Made by a program: the position numbers and the translations under genes
The notes under the pieces: model-generated
Database searches by the model: none
The model's input: the letters and a program-made list of their open reading frames with translations, nothing else
What the model was told of the DNA's origin: nothing
Assembly: GCA_023078685.1 (NCBI GenBank)
Contig: JALGAS010000001.1
Coordinates: 6,200,001-6,264,000, forward strand
Reading direction: 5' to 3'
DNA length: 64,000 bases
Source of the DNA: Neopestalotiopsis rosae
Taxonomy: Eukaryota; Ascomycota; Sordariomycetes; Amphisphaeriales; Sporocadaceae
Part shown: in pieces, positions 34,685-46,796 of the stretch
Layout: each line of letters begins with the position of its first letter
How positions within the stretch are numbered: the stretch's first letter is position 1

Positions 34685-36951
34685 CACCGAAAAAGACTTG
34701 ACTTATACGGATCATAAGGAAGCAGATGGAAATGACTGCCATGTCTCGACACTTATAACGATAAACGTACGATGGCAGCGAAGTGACACGCATACAGATC
34801 GTGGCCAGCACATCCATCTTCATGTGCGGCCTGGGGTCCCTTGCGTGTTAGGCTGTGCTAGGCGGCCGGATGGTTTACGAGAGTAGGAAATCTAGCCGTG
34901 ATCACGCTTGAAGCAAAATTGTCGCCATCAGAAAAGGTCGTTTGGTGAGGTGAAGGGCCTTCTTCGGCCAACCAGGGGCTTGCAGCCGACCCTCCGGACG
35001 ACCACCAGATCGCTCGGGACGGGGCAGCGGATCTTGATATTGCGAGGGCATCGTCTGATGTTGATCGTGGCAATCTACTGGTGCGCAATGCCGCGCGGGT
35101 TGCTTTGTAACTTTGTGTTACCAAGATATCATGCAAAGTGCACACCTTTGGACGTGTCGGTCCCTTGAGCTGCGACCGCGCAGCTTTTGGACCTATGATC
35201 CGCCGTATGGAGACTAGAGCATGATAGAATTTGCGCCCAGCAAGAGCAGAGTTCGAATAAGAGAAATGCTGGCGAGGCAACAAAAGCAGATCTGGTGATG
35301 CGGCTGTCGATCAAACCGTCGGCTCAGTGCTGTATCTGGACATGCAGGTGTGGGAGTTCCCGAGAGGCGATGCAGCTGCCGAGGCATTGGAATCGCAAGA
35401 CGTTTCTGAATTCGTCCAACTTGTGTGCAGTGCCTGATATTATAGGCAAGTTTGCGACGAATTGCGTTGATCGATGCTGTAATAAACCATAAGGAAAGGG
35501 CTGAGTCTATCACAAAAACCAAGCCGGATCCTTTATCCGCACATTATATCTGCATTAAAAGCGTGCTCCATAGAATCCAAGCCATACATGCTGATGCGGC
35601 ATCGAAGGTGGCCCCTGATACTGAGTCCCAATAATGTTTGCTACTTAGACGCCGAGCGGCCGGGGCCTGGGATAAGAGTGGATGAGTAGTACAAAGTCAA
35701 CCCACCGGCATAGGAACCACATGGAGACTGTTGTCTGGGTAAAAAAAAAAGTCTAGGGGGCGATGGACTGTGTGTAATCCAGTCTGTTCTGGCTCATCCA
35801 GTCGACTCGCGAGTATATGGAATACCACGCCCGTCTTGTCAATGGTGGGTATAGGCAGTGTGCTGTAGAATAAATACCTAACCTTAGTCAATCGATTTAT
35901 GCAGTATACCTATACTCAGAGCAAGTTGTAACCGCTATGGGGACCGCAAGTCGGGATCTCTTCACAGTCATGGGTGACTGTTGCAAATCAGACCACTCTC
36001 ACAAAATATGAAGCTGCTGTTGCCAAGGTATAATGCTTTGATCATACTATACAAAAGTAGGCTGAAGAAATGATTTTCCTGTTTGGAAACTTGTCGACTT
36101 GCGAATACAAGACTGAGCTCGGCCAGCCACAGACAGAGATCGCCTGGATTGCCAGCTCCAGGACCTCAGGCTGTAGGTATCAAATGGAGGGGAACGTGGG
36201 GAAAAACCATTTTGCCGTTGTCTGCGGGCAGCAAGTAGGTACCTGGGTACTTCGCAGAGTCCAGCCCAGTGAGGTCGGGTCCTCAGCTGGAGCTCTCACG
36301 CTATGGCCAGATCAGGCTTAGCCTCTCTTCGATGCTCAAGGTTGAGGGAAGGGACATTCTTTGCGTTGCATGAGTGAGCAAGCAGCGACTGTGACTGGCA
36401 AATGCAAAAGCCAAATTGCCTCTTTCTCTCATCTTTCGTCCATCATTCAGCGCTCGAAATAATTCACAAAAATCTGGAAATTCATCGCCCAAAGGCACAA
36501 ATTCGACCGGACTGCATTGCATCAATATCTATACATGTCATGCTGCGGTTCATGTTGTCTTGGCTGATATCTTTCCCTTCTCTCCATCAAGCCGATTGAA
36601 AAAAGGCTGGCTGGTTGGTCTTTCCTCCCTGGCACGGCTAGGTCCATAATTATTTTTTCGCCCAGTCGGTCGCTGCCCCAACTCCAGTTCAGGCCAGTCA
36701 TTCAATCAATCAAATCCACGACCTTTTTCCCCCTACCACCCGCTACCTTACCTGTGCTCGTACCTACAATTACGCGACGCAGCATCAAACGCGACGAACT
36801 AAGAAAGTCCACCATCACCTACCCACGGCGATCCGCCCACGGCAGCGCAACCAGCAATAGCAACAGCAAGGCACACGACCGCAGCACCCATTGATTGTGC
36901 ACGCAAACGGGGGCATTCATTCGGTGAACAGCTGCATCGCCCGCCACAATC
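34685..36951. other. Gene-free spacer, 2.3 kb
   Basis: Short open frames on both strands near 34858-35520 have no recognisable domain. A ten-base A run lies near 35740. The last few hundred bases (36660-36950) are pyrimidine-rich and are the promoter and leader of the Pro/Gln-rich protein gene. Confidence 0.5.
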
Positions 36952-39932
36952 ATGGCCTCGCCAGCCGTCGCGCTGCCGAATGGCGACGTCCCCAACGAGG
37001 AGCCTGCGCATTCGCAGCCGCGCGACGATGTCGAAATGGCCGATGCGCAATCCACAACCTCCATCAAGCGCAAACGTGAGCCAAGCATTAATGGTATCGC
37101 CCACGATGTTCAGCCCCAACCCACGACAAACGGCGATTCGCATTCACACGAAGCCCAGCAGGCTCTTATTCGCGACTACCTTGTCGTCCTTGAGCCGTAA
37201 GTGGCACCCAGACCATTTCAATGCATCTCTAGGACTACTGCACCACCTTGCTCGGATATACATTCGGCCTCAGACACAGACCTTGCTAATACGTCCACCT
37301 CCACTCTAGCTATGATGCCACTCCGTCGTTACTGAAGCGCCCTCTTCCCGACACAGAAGACTTGGAAGAGCCATCAGCAAAGCGCAACAAGTCTGAAGAT
37401 GGCTCCACGCAACTTTCTGTCACGGACAAGGCCGCCAAGGGCGAGTATACTGATCTGTCAGCTGTCATGGTTGACATCAAGGCATCCGTGAAGGACCAGT
37501 TGGATCAATTGCGCAATCTTGATGCCGACAAGGTGACCAAGGACACGGACATAGCCCTTGCAAAAACCATTGCCTTTGATCGAAAGGCACGCGAACTCTT
37601 TCGCCGTGAGATCAGCTATCCCAGTACAACGCAGAATGCCTCGATCCTACGCGAGTTTGACCCGTCCAGCGACCTGCAATCAAACGCAACCGGCAATGTG
37701 GTGCTGAGGATTTTTGGCGAGGCCCCACGACCTCGTCACTTGTACACGAGTCTGCAGCAGCCTGTTGTCACTCCAGAAAACCCGTCAGGGACTGTACAGC
37801 CCCTCCGCGAGTCCAACCTGCCGATCGGTGTCAAGACTGCCAAGGCTGTTCCTTTCTCGTTTCCTTCAGCTGTCGAGAAAGACAAGAGGTCGAAAACATT
37901 GGGCGAGCTGTTTCCTGCTCCACGAAGTCTGCCAAGTCTGCAACCACCCAAGGCACCCAAGAGCACCACCAAGGGTGTTCAGGTGGGCTGGCACCGTCCT
38001 GAGTTGACTGAAAAGTCCAAGTATCGTACTGGCTCGTACTCTAGCCAGTCTATATCCACCGGCCGCTGGTTGGACTACAGTAATGCCGCTCCGCCTTCAC
38101 AAATCCTTACCAAGCAGAGGGAGAGAGCAATGAGTCTTGCTGGTATTGGCAAGCAGCCCTCCTCTCATCCCGAAAGTAGCGAGATGGACGGTCTGTTTCG
38201 TGGCGCTTTTTCGAGTTTTGCTCCATCCAAGGATGACTCGGCTGCCATGATTTCCTCTGGTCTGATTAGTCAGACAATGTGGTGGCAGAAGTACGGAAAG
38301 CGCAGTTATGATCGCCTCATTGAGACCGAATCTGGTGAAGAGACTGTCAAGGATGCGACCAATGCCACTGGCGGAGCCGACCTGGATGAGAAGCTTCTGC
38401 AAGAAGCCATCGAAAACTGGGATACCAATATTGACCCCAGTTTGGAAGAGATGTGTAATCCGAAGAAGTCCAAGGAAGAGCAAGACGTAGATGATATTCT
38501 ACAAGAGGTGTCTGACATGATCCAAACTTTGGTCTCGTTCCAGAAGATCCGTAACCTTACCCTTCCTTCTGCAGCCAACCAAAGTCGATATGCCACGGAT
38601 CCGACAAACAATGACATGCTCACCAATGGTACTCCGGTGCAGCCAAGTGAGGACGAAACTCTTACCTACGACGCCTTAAAAGCACAACTTGCACTGATTG
38701 TTGCAACTTTGCCACCATACGCTGTGGCACGTCTCAACTCGGACAAATTGGAAGAGTTGAGCATCAGTACCAAGATTGAGGTACGCACTGATGAATACCA
38801 GGGTACGATGGAGGAGGATGAGGCAGCTGCGCGAGCAAGAGCCGCCCAGCAACAATCTCCTGCACCCCGTCCCGCTGTCCATCGATCTTCAAGCTCGTCC
38901 AATAACGCGACATTTGGCGCATCATATGGAACAACCCCACGACCACCTGTCCCAAGTCCAGCTTACTACGGCACACAGACTCCGATCCGGCCGCCAGCTC
39001 CCGTCGGGCGACCGCAACCGAACGTGCCTCCGTATTCCCAGCAGCGGCCTCCTTCCAACGCTGGTTATCGACCCACCAATGGTTTCGGCGCAAACGCAAA
39101 CTACGGACAGAATCCGGGTAGAACCCCTCAGTCATTCCCCCCTCCGCCGAATTCGTTTGCTGCCACTCCTCCGCCGAACCGGCCCCAGTACCAGCCGAGT
39201 CCTTCGTACCATAATATGGGAAACAACCCTCCGCCACCGCGCTACGCTAATCAGCCGCCGCCGCCGCCGCCTGGCCAGGTACCGCCGTACCAACAACAAC
39301 ATGGAGGTTACCCTCAGCAGCAACAGCCTGGAACTCCTCAGCCGCAGTTCAACCAATATACTCCTAATGGTGCGCCCGGTATGCCTCCGAGAACAGTATC
39401 CCCACAGGTCGCTCACCAACAGCCTCAGTTCGCACCCCAGCAAAACTTCAATCCTAATACGACGCCCTCGAGGCCCTCGTATGGCGGCCCGCCACCCGTG
39501 ACCATGAACCCGCAACAGCACTATTATCCTCCGACGGGCACACCCCAAGCGCCACCGCAGCAACCGCCGCCTCCTCCTAGCCAAGGACAACAGAATGCTC
39601 AACAAACATTGCCATTCCAAACATCTCTGCATCCCCACCAAATCCAACAAGCAATGAATCAAGCTAAGGCCCGTTTTAATGCAACGCCCAAAGGACCAGA
39701 GACTGCTCGCCCCCCGTCAGGACAAGGACAGCCGGTTGCTGCCCCCGTCGGACTTGGCGGCATTGGACTTGGAGGAGCGCGCCCACCCGCACCAGGGGCA
39801 GTGAATTACAACACTCCTAGCCCCAGTCCCAAACCGCAAGTTAATTCGCCCGCATTATCGCAGATCCCTGCAGCAAATGGCACGCCCGTCTCTGCCAATG
39901 GAACACCGGTAGACGCACAGAAGCAAGCATAG
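36952..39932 (+). CDS. Large Pro/Gln-rich, probably nuclear protein
   Basis: A 955-residue protein in two exons (intron 37197-37309). The N-terminus has basic, NLS-like pieces (IKRKRE, AKRNK). A conserved-looking globular part covers about residues 100-430: VLRIFGEAPRPRHLYTSLQQ, LGELFPAPRSLPSL, GVQVGWHRPEL, STGRWLDYS and MWWQKYGKRSYDRLI. A helical segment (VDDILQEVSDMIQTLVSFQKIRNL) follows. The last 300 or more residues are Pro/Gln/Asn-rich and disordered. The composition is like subunits of transcription or chromatin complexes, but I cannot assign it to one. The frame is long and clean, so it is certainly a gene. Confidence 0.85.
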
Positions 39933-40751
39933 AATGCTCACTTTCAAGCATCGCACTTTTCTCATGGGTATTCACGATTGGGCATGCAACCGACACCTCC
40001 TGTACAACGCATACCTTTTCAACATGTGGGACACGTCATGAATTCTAGTGTAAGATATACCACGCCTCATGGTATAAAGTACGGTACTGGTCACGCTTCA
40101 GGTTACGTGCCTAGGTAGGCGCGTAATGCCGATTGTGTGAATTGAGGTCTGAGGAGCGAATTGAGTTGAGTTGAGTTGAGATTTATTCTGCATGGCCCAG
40201 GCCGAGTTCTGGAAGCACATGGTCAACTAAAGCGATGCGGTGCTGGATTTCTTTTTTTCCAAACCAGTGCAGAGTACATGTATCAGGGTTCGACTGACAG
40301 CGATCAGTTGATTATTCGTGTTGGATTTACTATACTTATGAGAATGCAAGGGAACATTGTTTTTTGTCGACATTTGGAGTTCTGCCAAAGTGCAGAAGGG
40401 CTAGAGGTGGCGCGGACCTGGCGTTTCTTCTACAGGTTAAGTAGATGGCTGCATTCAGTCTGTCCAAAAGGGCAAGCAAAAAGTCTGCGACCAACATTGT
40501 ATTGTAGTACTTGACACCGGCTTAGGTGTTCTTTGCGGAGGTGTAAAAAACAGTCTACAGCTTGGTATTGATTATTATTACACCCCAGCCGTTTGTCTCT
40601 CTTCACCTTTGCAGCTTGCTTGTCCATGCGATGTCATATACCAGATTGGTTTGGGAGGTTCATGCCTTGACAGCTAATTCCAAGTCCCTTAGGTTCGACA
40701 CTCGAGCAAAGTCCCTCAATCAGCCGTTATGCAATGCACGGTGCCTACTAT
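39933..40751. other. 3' flanks of two convergent genes
   Basis: 819 bases between convergent stops. A short tandem repeat is present at 40161-40180. Nothing else is recognised. Confidence 0.5.
40161..40180 (+). repeat. Microsatellite (TTGAG)x4
   Basis: Four perfect pentamer copies in the 3' flank of the Pro/Gln-rich protein gene. Confidence 0.85.
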
Positions 40752-42315
40752 CTAAGTCGAAGTAGCCGTGGATGGACCCCATACATTGATCCTATTTCCC
40801 GCGCCACAAAACTCGGTCGAGTTGCCAGGGCAGAGGAAACTGCAGTCTCCCTCTTGAGCGGCCGGGGAGCCGCTGAAACTGTTGCCGCAATAGCACTCCT
40901 TGCCATACTCGACACCAAAGTAGCTATAGCTGTCACAGAAGGCAGCACACATTTCAACGGTCATGGCATCATTGGCCTCGGTGTTGTCGCTGAGCACACG
41001 CGCATCGTTGTAGTCTATGGCGCAGAATTTGTATTCGAACTTGCCCGCAACTACAGCCTGGTTTGATGGCTCCGGCTTGAGCGGGACGGACCGGTAAATG
41101 GACTCGAAGCCATAGTCTCCGCAGGTCTGGTTCTTGTCACCGTAGCACGGCTTGGCGCACGACGAGTTGGACGTGGGGGTGTAAGTCGAGTTGAGCGAGA
41201 ACCCACAGAAGCACTCGTTGCCATTCTCGACGCCGAAGTAGTTGTACTGAGAACAGAAAGAGGCGCACGACTGGGCCGTATTGTCATTGCCGTAGGTGTT
41301 GAGCGAAGCAAGGTTGCGGACCCCTCCGACATTGTCAGCGTAGCAGCCGAGGTACTGCCAATCGTCAACGTCGGCGGCGACGACCTCGGCGTAGACGACG
41401 AGACGGTTGCCGGCGCCGCAAAAGGAGTTCTTGTCGCCGGAGCAGCGGAAGTTGCACTCGGTGGTCTGGGAGTCCACGTCGACGTAGCTGCCGCCGTTCT
41501 GCAGCGCGTTGCCGCACCAGCACTCGCTGCCGTACTCGATGCCGGCGAGGTGGTAGCCCGCGGCGCCGCAGGCGCTCGTGCAGGCCTCTGGCGTCGACAC
41601 GTCCTGCGGGCTGCGGTAGCTGAGCACGCGCGCGCCGTCGGTCCCCTCGGTGTGGCAGCCCTGGTACGTCCAGCCTGGGATGGTGGCGATGGAGGGGGTG
41701 CGGTAGTTGGTGTTGTTGTATACTAGGTCGGTGAAAGTCAGTCAAAGAATTATTCATATTGAAGAGGGGGGAAGGGTTAAACCGGCATTACAGAAGTTTT
41801 ACAAATAGGGGAAAGATTCATAAGAAACAGAAAGAAAAACGAGAGAGATAAGAGTGACCATAGGAAGAAAACAGAAGATGAGAAGATTACTCCTTTCTCT
41901 TTCATTGCTTCTAATTGCATTCTCTCCCACATCAGAGGAAAGGCATTTACTTACGACTCAGTCTATTAGGACCACCACAAATCTCGCTGCTGTCGCCAGA
42001 GCAGCTCATGGTGCACCCATCTGCCTGGCTGGAGCCGCTCGCGAGCACGTTGCCGCAGAAGCATTGCTCGGAGTATTCCGTACCAAAGAGCTGGTAGTCT
42101 TCGCAAAAGGCGGCACAGGACTCGATCGACATGCTGGTACTGTCCGAGTAGCTCTTGAGCTCAATAGCCCGGCCGCTGGAGGGCTCAGAGTAGCAACCCA
42201 GGTACGTGAAGGCGGGCGTCACATCCCTGGTGACTAGAACCTCGTTCATGGCGGGCATGGAGAGGACTCCAGTCGCCAGAACGGCTAGCGTAGTCAATCG
42301 AGCAAACGCGGACAT
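40752..42315 (-). CDS. Secreted protein with four WSC domains
   Basis: A 443-residue protein in two exons with an unusually long intron (41723-41954). It begins with a signal peptide (MSAFARLTTLAVLATGVLSM). Four WSC modules follow, each with the pattern YLGCY or similar, a C-x3-C pair, GxEYGxECWCGN and CxGDxxxxCGAGNRL. The first is in exon 1, the other three in exon 2. WSC modules bind carbohydrates and occur in yeast stress sensors and in fungal wall-modifying enzymes. Here there is no Ser/Thr-rich stalk, membrane segment or catalytic domain, so a free cell-wall or extracellular glycan-binding protein is likely (inference). Confidence 0.9.
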
Positions 42316-44459
42316 GATGAAAAGTTGTATTTCTGTTGTTCGGAGCCGAGGATAGAAAGTCGGAATGATCAGAAAGGTGGTTTGGATGGATTTCTTTCTG
42401 TCAGAAGAGCCATGCGGTTTAATGGCTCTTTATACTCGTATCGGCCTCCTATTCTTGACGATACCACAACGCTGCCGGCGGCAAGAGGAGAAAAAAGCTG
42501 GCTGCTGATGGCTGCATCTAGATCGTGATCCATTGCCCCAGGTCAACTCGGAAAGAGGAGTTGATGAATCATGGCGTCGATGGATTCTGCTTTTTCTCAG
42601 CCTCGCCATTCTTCCAAAGCCGCGGCAACGAATTTCGGTATTGTGTTCCAGAAATACTCGCTCAATCCTTTTAGACACTCTCAAGATACAGATGAGTTTG
42701 ATCGGCATGATGAAGTGCTCCTCGAGTCGTGGGATCTGCCGCGCTTGAAGATCGCGGGATGTTGCAGCAATGCTCCGCCCGGGACGTGCCGTTATTGTGT
42801 TCACTTTGAGCCATCATCGTCGATGATCCTTTCCATGATAGTGAAGACGTTCCCGTGGTCTAGGTCCAAGTCCACGTGCGTAGCCACAGTGCTCCTACGC
42901 GCGGAAGATACCTAGTGCACTTGGACTATTGGCTCGAGTGATCAAGAAGCAAGTTTTCCCATCCGGACCTGAATCTCAAAGAGTATTCGGCAGTTCTCAC
43001 ACTCACTCTTAATCCTTCACACTATCAGCGCCATCTGATATTCGAATATGCCTCATTTGGCTGAATCGGTCTGTAAAACTCACATGTCACCTGCTTTGTC
43101 ATCGCGCAGCCTCGCGGCTCGAAGTGGCCGGGGAAGAAGCCAGCTGAGGGCTGGGCTGGGCAGGGAGGCTGTCTCAAGAATCAGCCCCGCCAAGATTGTA
43201 CAATAAGTCCGAGACTTAGCATTATAATCTCCAAGTCGGACATATTACGCCTCCCGAGTCATCTCCGCATCACCCGCACCCACATGACCTTGTCAACTTG
43301 GAAGTGTGCCAGTCCTGTCTATCGCGTAAACTTCGGAAACAATCAAGAACTCATAAAAGGAAAGCTGAGGTATAGTGTCATACTGTATTAGCACTAGTAC
43401 CACATGGTCTTGACCAGGACTATTGCCTAGGTTTGTTACTAGGTATAGCAGCATAGTAGCTACTAGCACGTCTAACCCCTGTATGTATGTGATTATACTC
43501 AATAGTTTGGACTATTGGTTGGCAACACCTAGTGTGATGGAAGCCTCACCCCATGGCAAGATTGACCACTAGAAACCCATGCCTCTTATAACGCTGCCAA
43601 TCCGCGCCCAGCAAGAGTGCCTATAAGCACAATAGCGCTTACTCGGTGTGAAGAGTTGCTCCGTCATTGACAAGCCTTCAATCGATCATAGGGTTGCATT
43701 TTGCGATTGCCAGTGCTCAAGGTCACCAGGCAGCACACCTACTCTTCCCCTTGTGGTGCGACGTTCTCTTGTTCCCCTCCGCGGGGTATCAATGGGTATT
43801 ACTGATGCACGAACGACACATGCATCATTCAACGGGCCCCCATATATCTTGCCCAATGGGTGCGTTCAGAAGGACCACATTGACGAATATGCGACAGACT
43901 GGATCATGAACGGCGGCGAAGATATTTCCAATATTCACGGTGCTGATCCGTCGGTGAGATTTTAGAAGCGAGGCTGGCTCCAATCTATGGAGCAATTCAA
44001 GAATTTGGTGAAGATCTATTCGATATGTCACGAACAGCGGAGCTGCCGTGGGTCTCATGCATATCGATGTGGCGTTTTGTTATCGAACAAGCATTGTTCA
44101 CTGGAAATGTCGCCTTTTATTCCCTGGATGAGTAACCCACTGCAGTGCGACACGAACTCCGCATAACATAATCTGCAATGGATTTGGGGTCCAACTTGGC
44201 GAACTCGGACCGATCATGCATTGATAGGAAGACCAGAAAAGACCCCAATCACATCGCTGGACTGGTCGTCCCACTATTGTATGCCTTATGAGATCTCCGA
44301 GACTCCGTCTACCTATGTATAAGGCTTGGCCGTCCGTTCAGATTGAATCGGCACATTCTAGATCTTGTGTAGTATATTTGAGCATTTTCGCAACACTTGC
44401 AAATGATCACTTCTTTCGAATACTCAGCTGTCACACACTTCCAGTTTTGAACTACTCTA
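42316..44459. other. Spacer, 2.1 kb, with a possible gene relic
   Basis: Left end is the promoter of the WSC protein and right end that of the monooxygenase. An open frame at 42571-42915 has no recognisable domain. The 43834-44135 stretch reads like protein in two overlapping frames and is listed separately. Confidence 0.45.
43834..44135 (+). pseudogene. Possible frame-broken gene relic, family unknown
   Basis: One frame ending at 43965 reads ILPNGCVQKDHIDEYATDWI and onward. The next frame, open from 43947 to the stop at 44133-44135, continues in protein-like style (EILEARLAPIYGAIQEFGED, then LPWVSCISMWRFVIEQ). The two overlap around GAD-PSV. The only intron that could join them would be about 12 bases, which is too short, so a one-base frameshift is more likely. 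No start codon with a leader is clear. I do not recognise the family; composition is the only evidence. Confidence 0.3.
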
Positions 44460-46147
44460 ATGGCTTCGGGTATTAGCGACTCCGATCTGAGCCAGGCGAC
44501 CGAGCTTGATGTCGTCGTGGTCGGCGCGGGCTTTGGAGGAGTATACCAACTCAAACGATTCCGCGACGAAGGCTACAAGGTCAAAATCCTCGAGTCTGGA
44601 AGTGGATATGGCGGAGTCTGGCACTGGAATGCCTATCCGGGAGCTAGAGTGGATACAACAACTCCTCTCTATGAGTTTGATAAGCCAGAGTTGTGGAAAG
44701 ACTGGTCATGGAAGCAGAGGTTCCCTGATCATACAGAACTACGCGCCTATTTCAACTACGTTGCTGACAAGTGGGATTTGAGGAAGGACACTCTATTCAA
44801 CTCCTTTGTAGAGTCTGCCATATGGGACGACGCACAATCCAGATGGACGATCAGAACAAAAGAGGGTGGCCTGTTCAGAGCCAAGTTCCTATCCTTGAAC
44901 ACTGGTTTTGCAGCCAAGCGCCACGTTCCCGACTGGAAAGGACTCGACAACTTCAAGGGAACAGTTCTTCACCCTTCTTACTGGCCACATGAAGGCCTGG
45001 ATCTGAAGGGCAAGAAGGTCGCCCTGGTTGGAACCGGGTCCACCGGCGTACAGCTGGCTACCTCTCTGGCGCCACTGGTCAGTGAGCTCACCGTGTACCA
45101 GCGCTCAATTAACACCAGTATTCCAATGGTCCAAGTCGACTATCACGGCGATAAGCAGACATATGCCCGTGATGAATATCCTCGTGTCTTCAAGGGCCGT
45201 ACGGAATGTTTCACCGGCTTCGATTTTGACTTTTTGGGCCGCAACACCTTTGACGACGACGCAGAGACCCGGCGCAAGGTCTATGAAGATCTCTGGGCGC
45301 ACGGCGACTTTCACTACTGGCTGGCGACGTACAATGACATGCTCTTCAACGCTGACGCCAATCGCGAGGCCTACAACTTCTGGCGCGACAAGACGCGCGC
45401 CAAGATCAGCGACCCCCGTACGCGCGACATCCTGGCGCCCATGGAGCAGCCGTACCCGTTTGGCTGCAAGAGGATCTCCCTCGAGCAGGGTTACTTTGAG
45501 ATCTTCAACGAGCCTCATGTGCACATTGTCGACGTCAATGCCACGCCCATTGAGGAAATCACGGAGAAGGGCATCAAAACGAGCGAGAAGCAGAATGAGG
45601 TCGACGTCATCATCACCGCCACGGGCTACGACGCCGTCACGGGCGGTCTCCGCCAGATTGATATTCGTGGTGTCACGGGCGAGTCGCTGCACGACTACTG
45701 GGCAGAAGGTGTTCATACGCTCCTCGGCATGACCGTGGCCGGCTTTCCCAACATGTTTATGACCTATGCTCCGCAGGGACCGACGGCCTTTTGCAACGGC
45801 CCCGTGTGCGCGCAGGTGCAAGGAGATTGGATCGTCAATGCTGTCAAGCGCGTGAGCCGGGATGGGCTCAATAAGATCACAGCCGAGAAGCAGGCTGAAG
45901 ACGAGTGGCGAGATACGGTTATGAATATTGCCTATTCAACACTGTTGCCAAAGGCCAAGTCGGTAAGTATCGCCATCAGCAGGACGTGGTCCAGTAGTAT
46001 GCTAACGTGGTACATCAGTGGTATATGGGCGATAACATTGAGGGCAAGCCGAGGGAACCGCTGATTTATCTTGGCGGTGTTGATAATTACTATAAGACCC
46101 TCCAGAAGGTTGCCGCGGACGATTATGCTGGCTTCAAGCTTGAATGA
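44460..46147 (+). CDS. Baeyer-Villiger monooxygenase (type I, FAD/NADPH)
   Basis: A 543-residue flavoenzyme in two exons (intron 45963-46018). It converts ketones to esters or cyclic ketones to lactones using O2 and NADPH. The FAD Rossmann motif VVVVGAGFGG has Gly at 22, 24 and 27. The NADPH motif VALVGTGSTG begins near residue 190. Between them stands the diagnostic fingerprint FxGxxxHxxxWP (FKGTVLHPSYWP, residues 165-176), an exact match. GYGGVWHWNAYPGARVDT and DVIITATGYDAVTGG are also typical of cyclohexanone-monooxygenase relatives. There is no targeting peptide. It opens the putative catabolic cluster to the right. Confidence 0.95.
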
Positions 46148-46796
46148 TTAGATCATGGGAAAAGGAAAGAAAGGGAAATAACTTTTTGATCCTTGGAAAT
46201 ATTCCAAATAATCTATCATCATAACACGTCAAAGCAAACCCGAAGGTCTATTCACAGTGCTGCCACAAACAGTCCAGATAACCGGGCTGGACAACTTTTA
46301 ATGGGGCCATATAGGCGGCCGTTGACTATGGTACAGCAAGTCGCAAATCATAAGCTAGAAATGTCAATAGCGTTGGAAAGCCGACATACAGTGATCACCC
46401 TTGACATCTACCCCTCTTGGTAGCCTTGGCGAACGAGTGATCCTATTGGCCTTCAACTGGCACAGCCCCCGTTCGTACAGCGCACATGGAAGCAGACTTG
46501 GAACTAGATGCGTAGCAAGCGGCGCAGTGGTGGCGATGAAACTCACTGCCATCCATCTCTATTGCATGTCGCTCTGCCAGTCGAGTATTGTTTCGCACGC
46601 GTCCAATTTACCAGCTTCCAACATATGTCCATTCAACCCCAAATATTCATCATCATCGACACTATCCTACTGCAAAGCCAACTTTATAAGTCTAGGGTTC
46701 TTCATTGCCTTCACCTCTATCAAGCCTTGCCCGTACAGGCTCCTACGAAGCTAGCTTGAGGCTGAAATTGGACACACTCCTTACTCTTGCAACATC
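46148..46796. other. Spacer between monooxygenase and HET gene
   Basis: 649 bases, 3' flank of the monooxygenase and promoter of the HET gene. No other element is seen. Confidence 0.5.

Noticed and set aside
42571..42915. 114-codon ATG frame near the WSC gene promoter
   Set aside because: No domain, no signal peptide, and an equal-sized frame on the other strand; coding is not supported.
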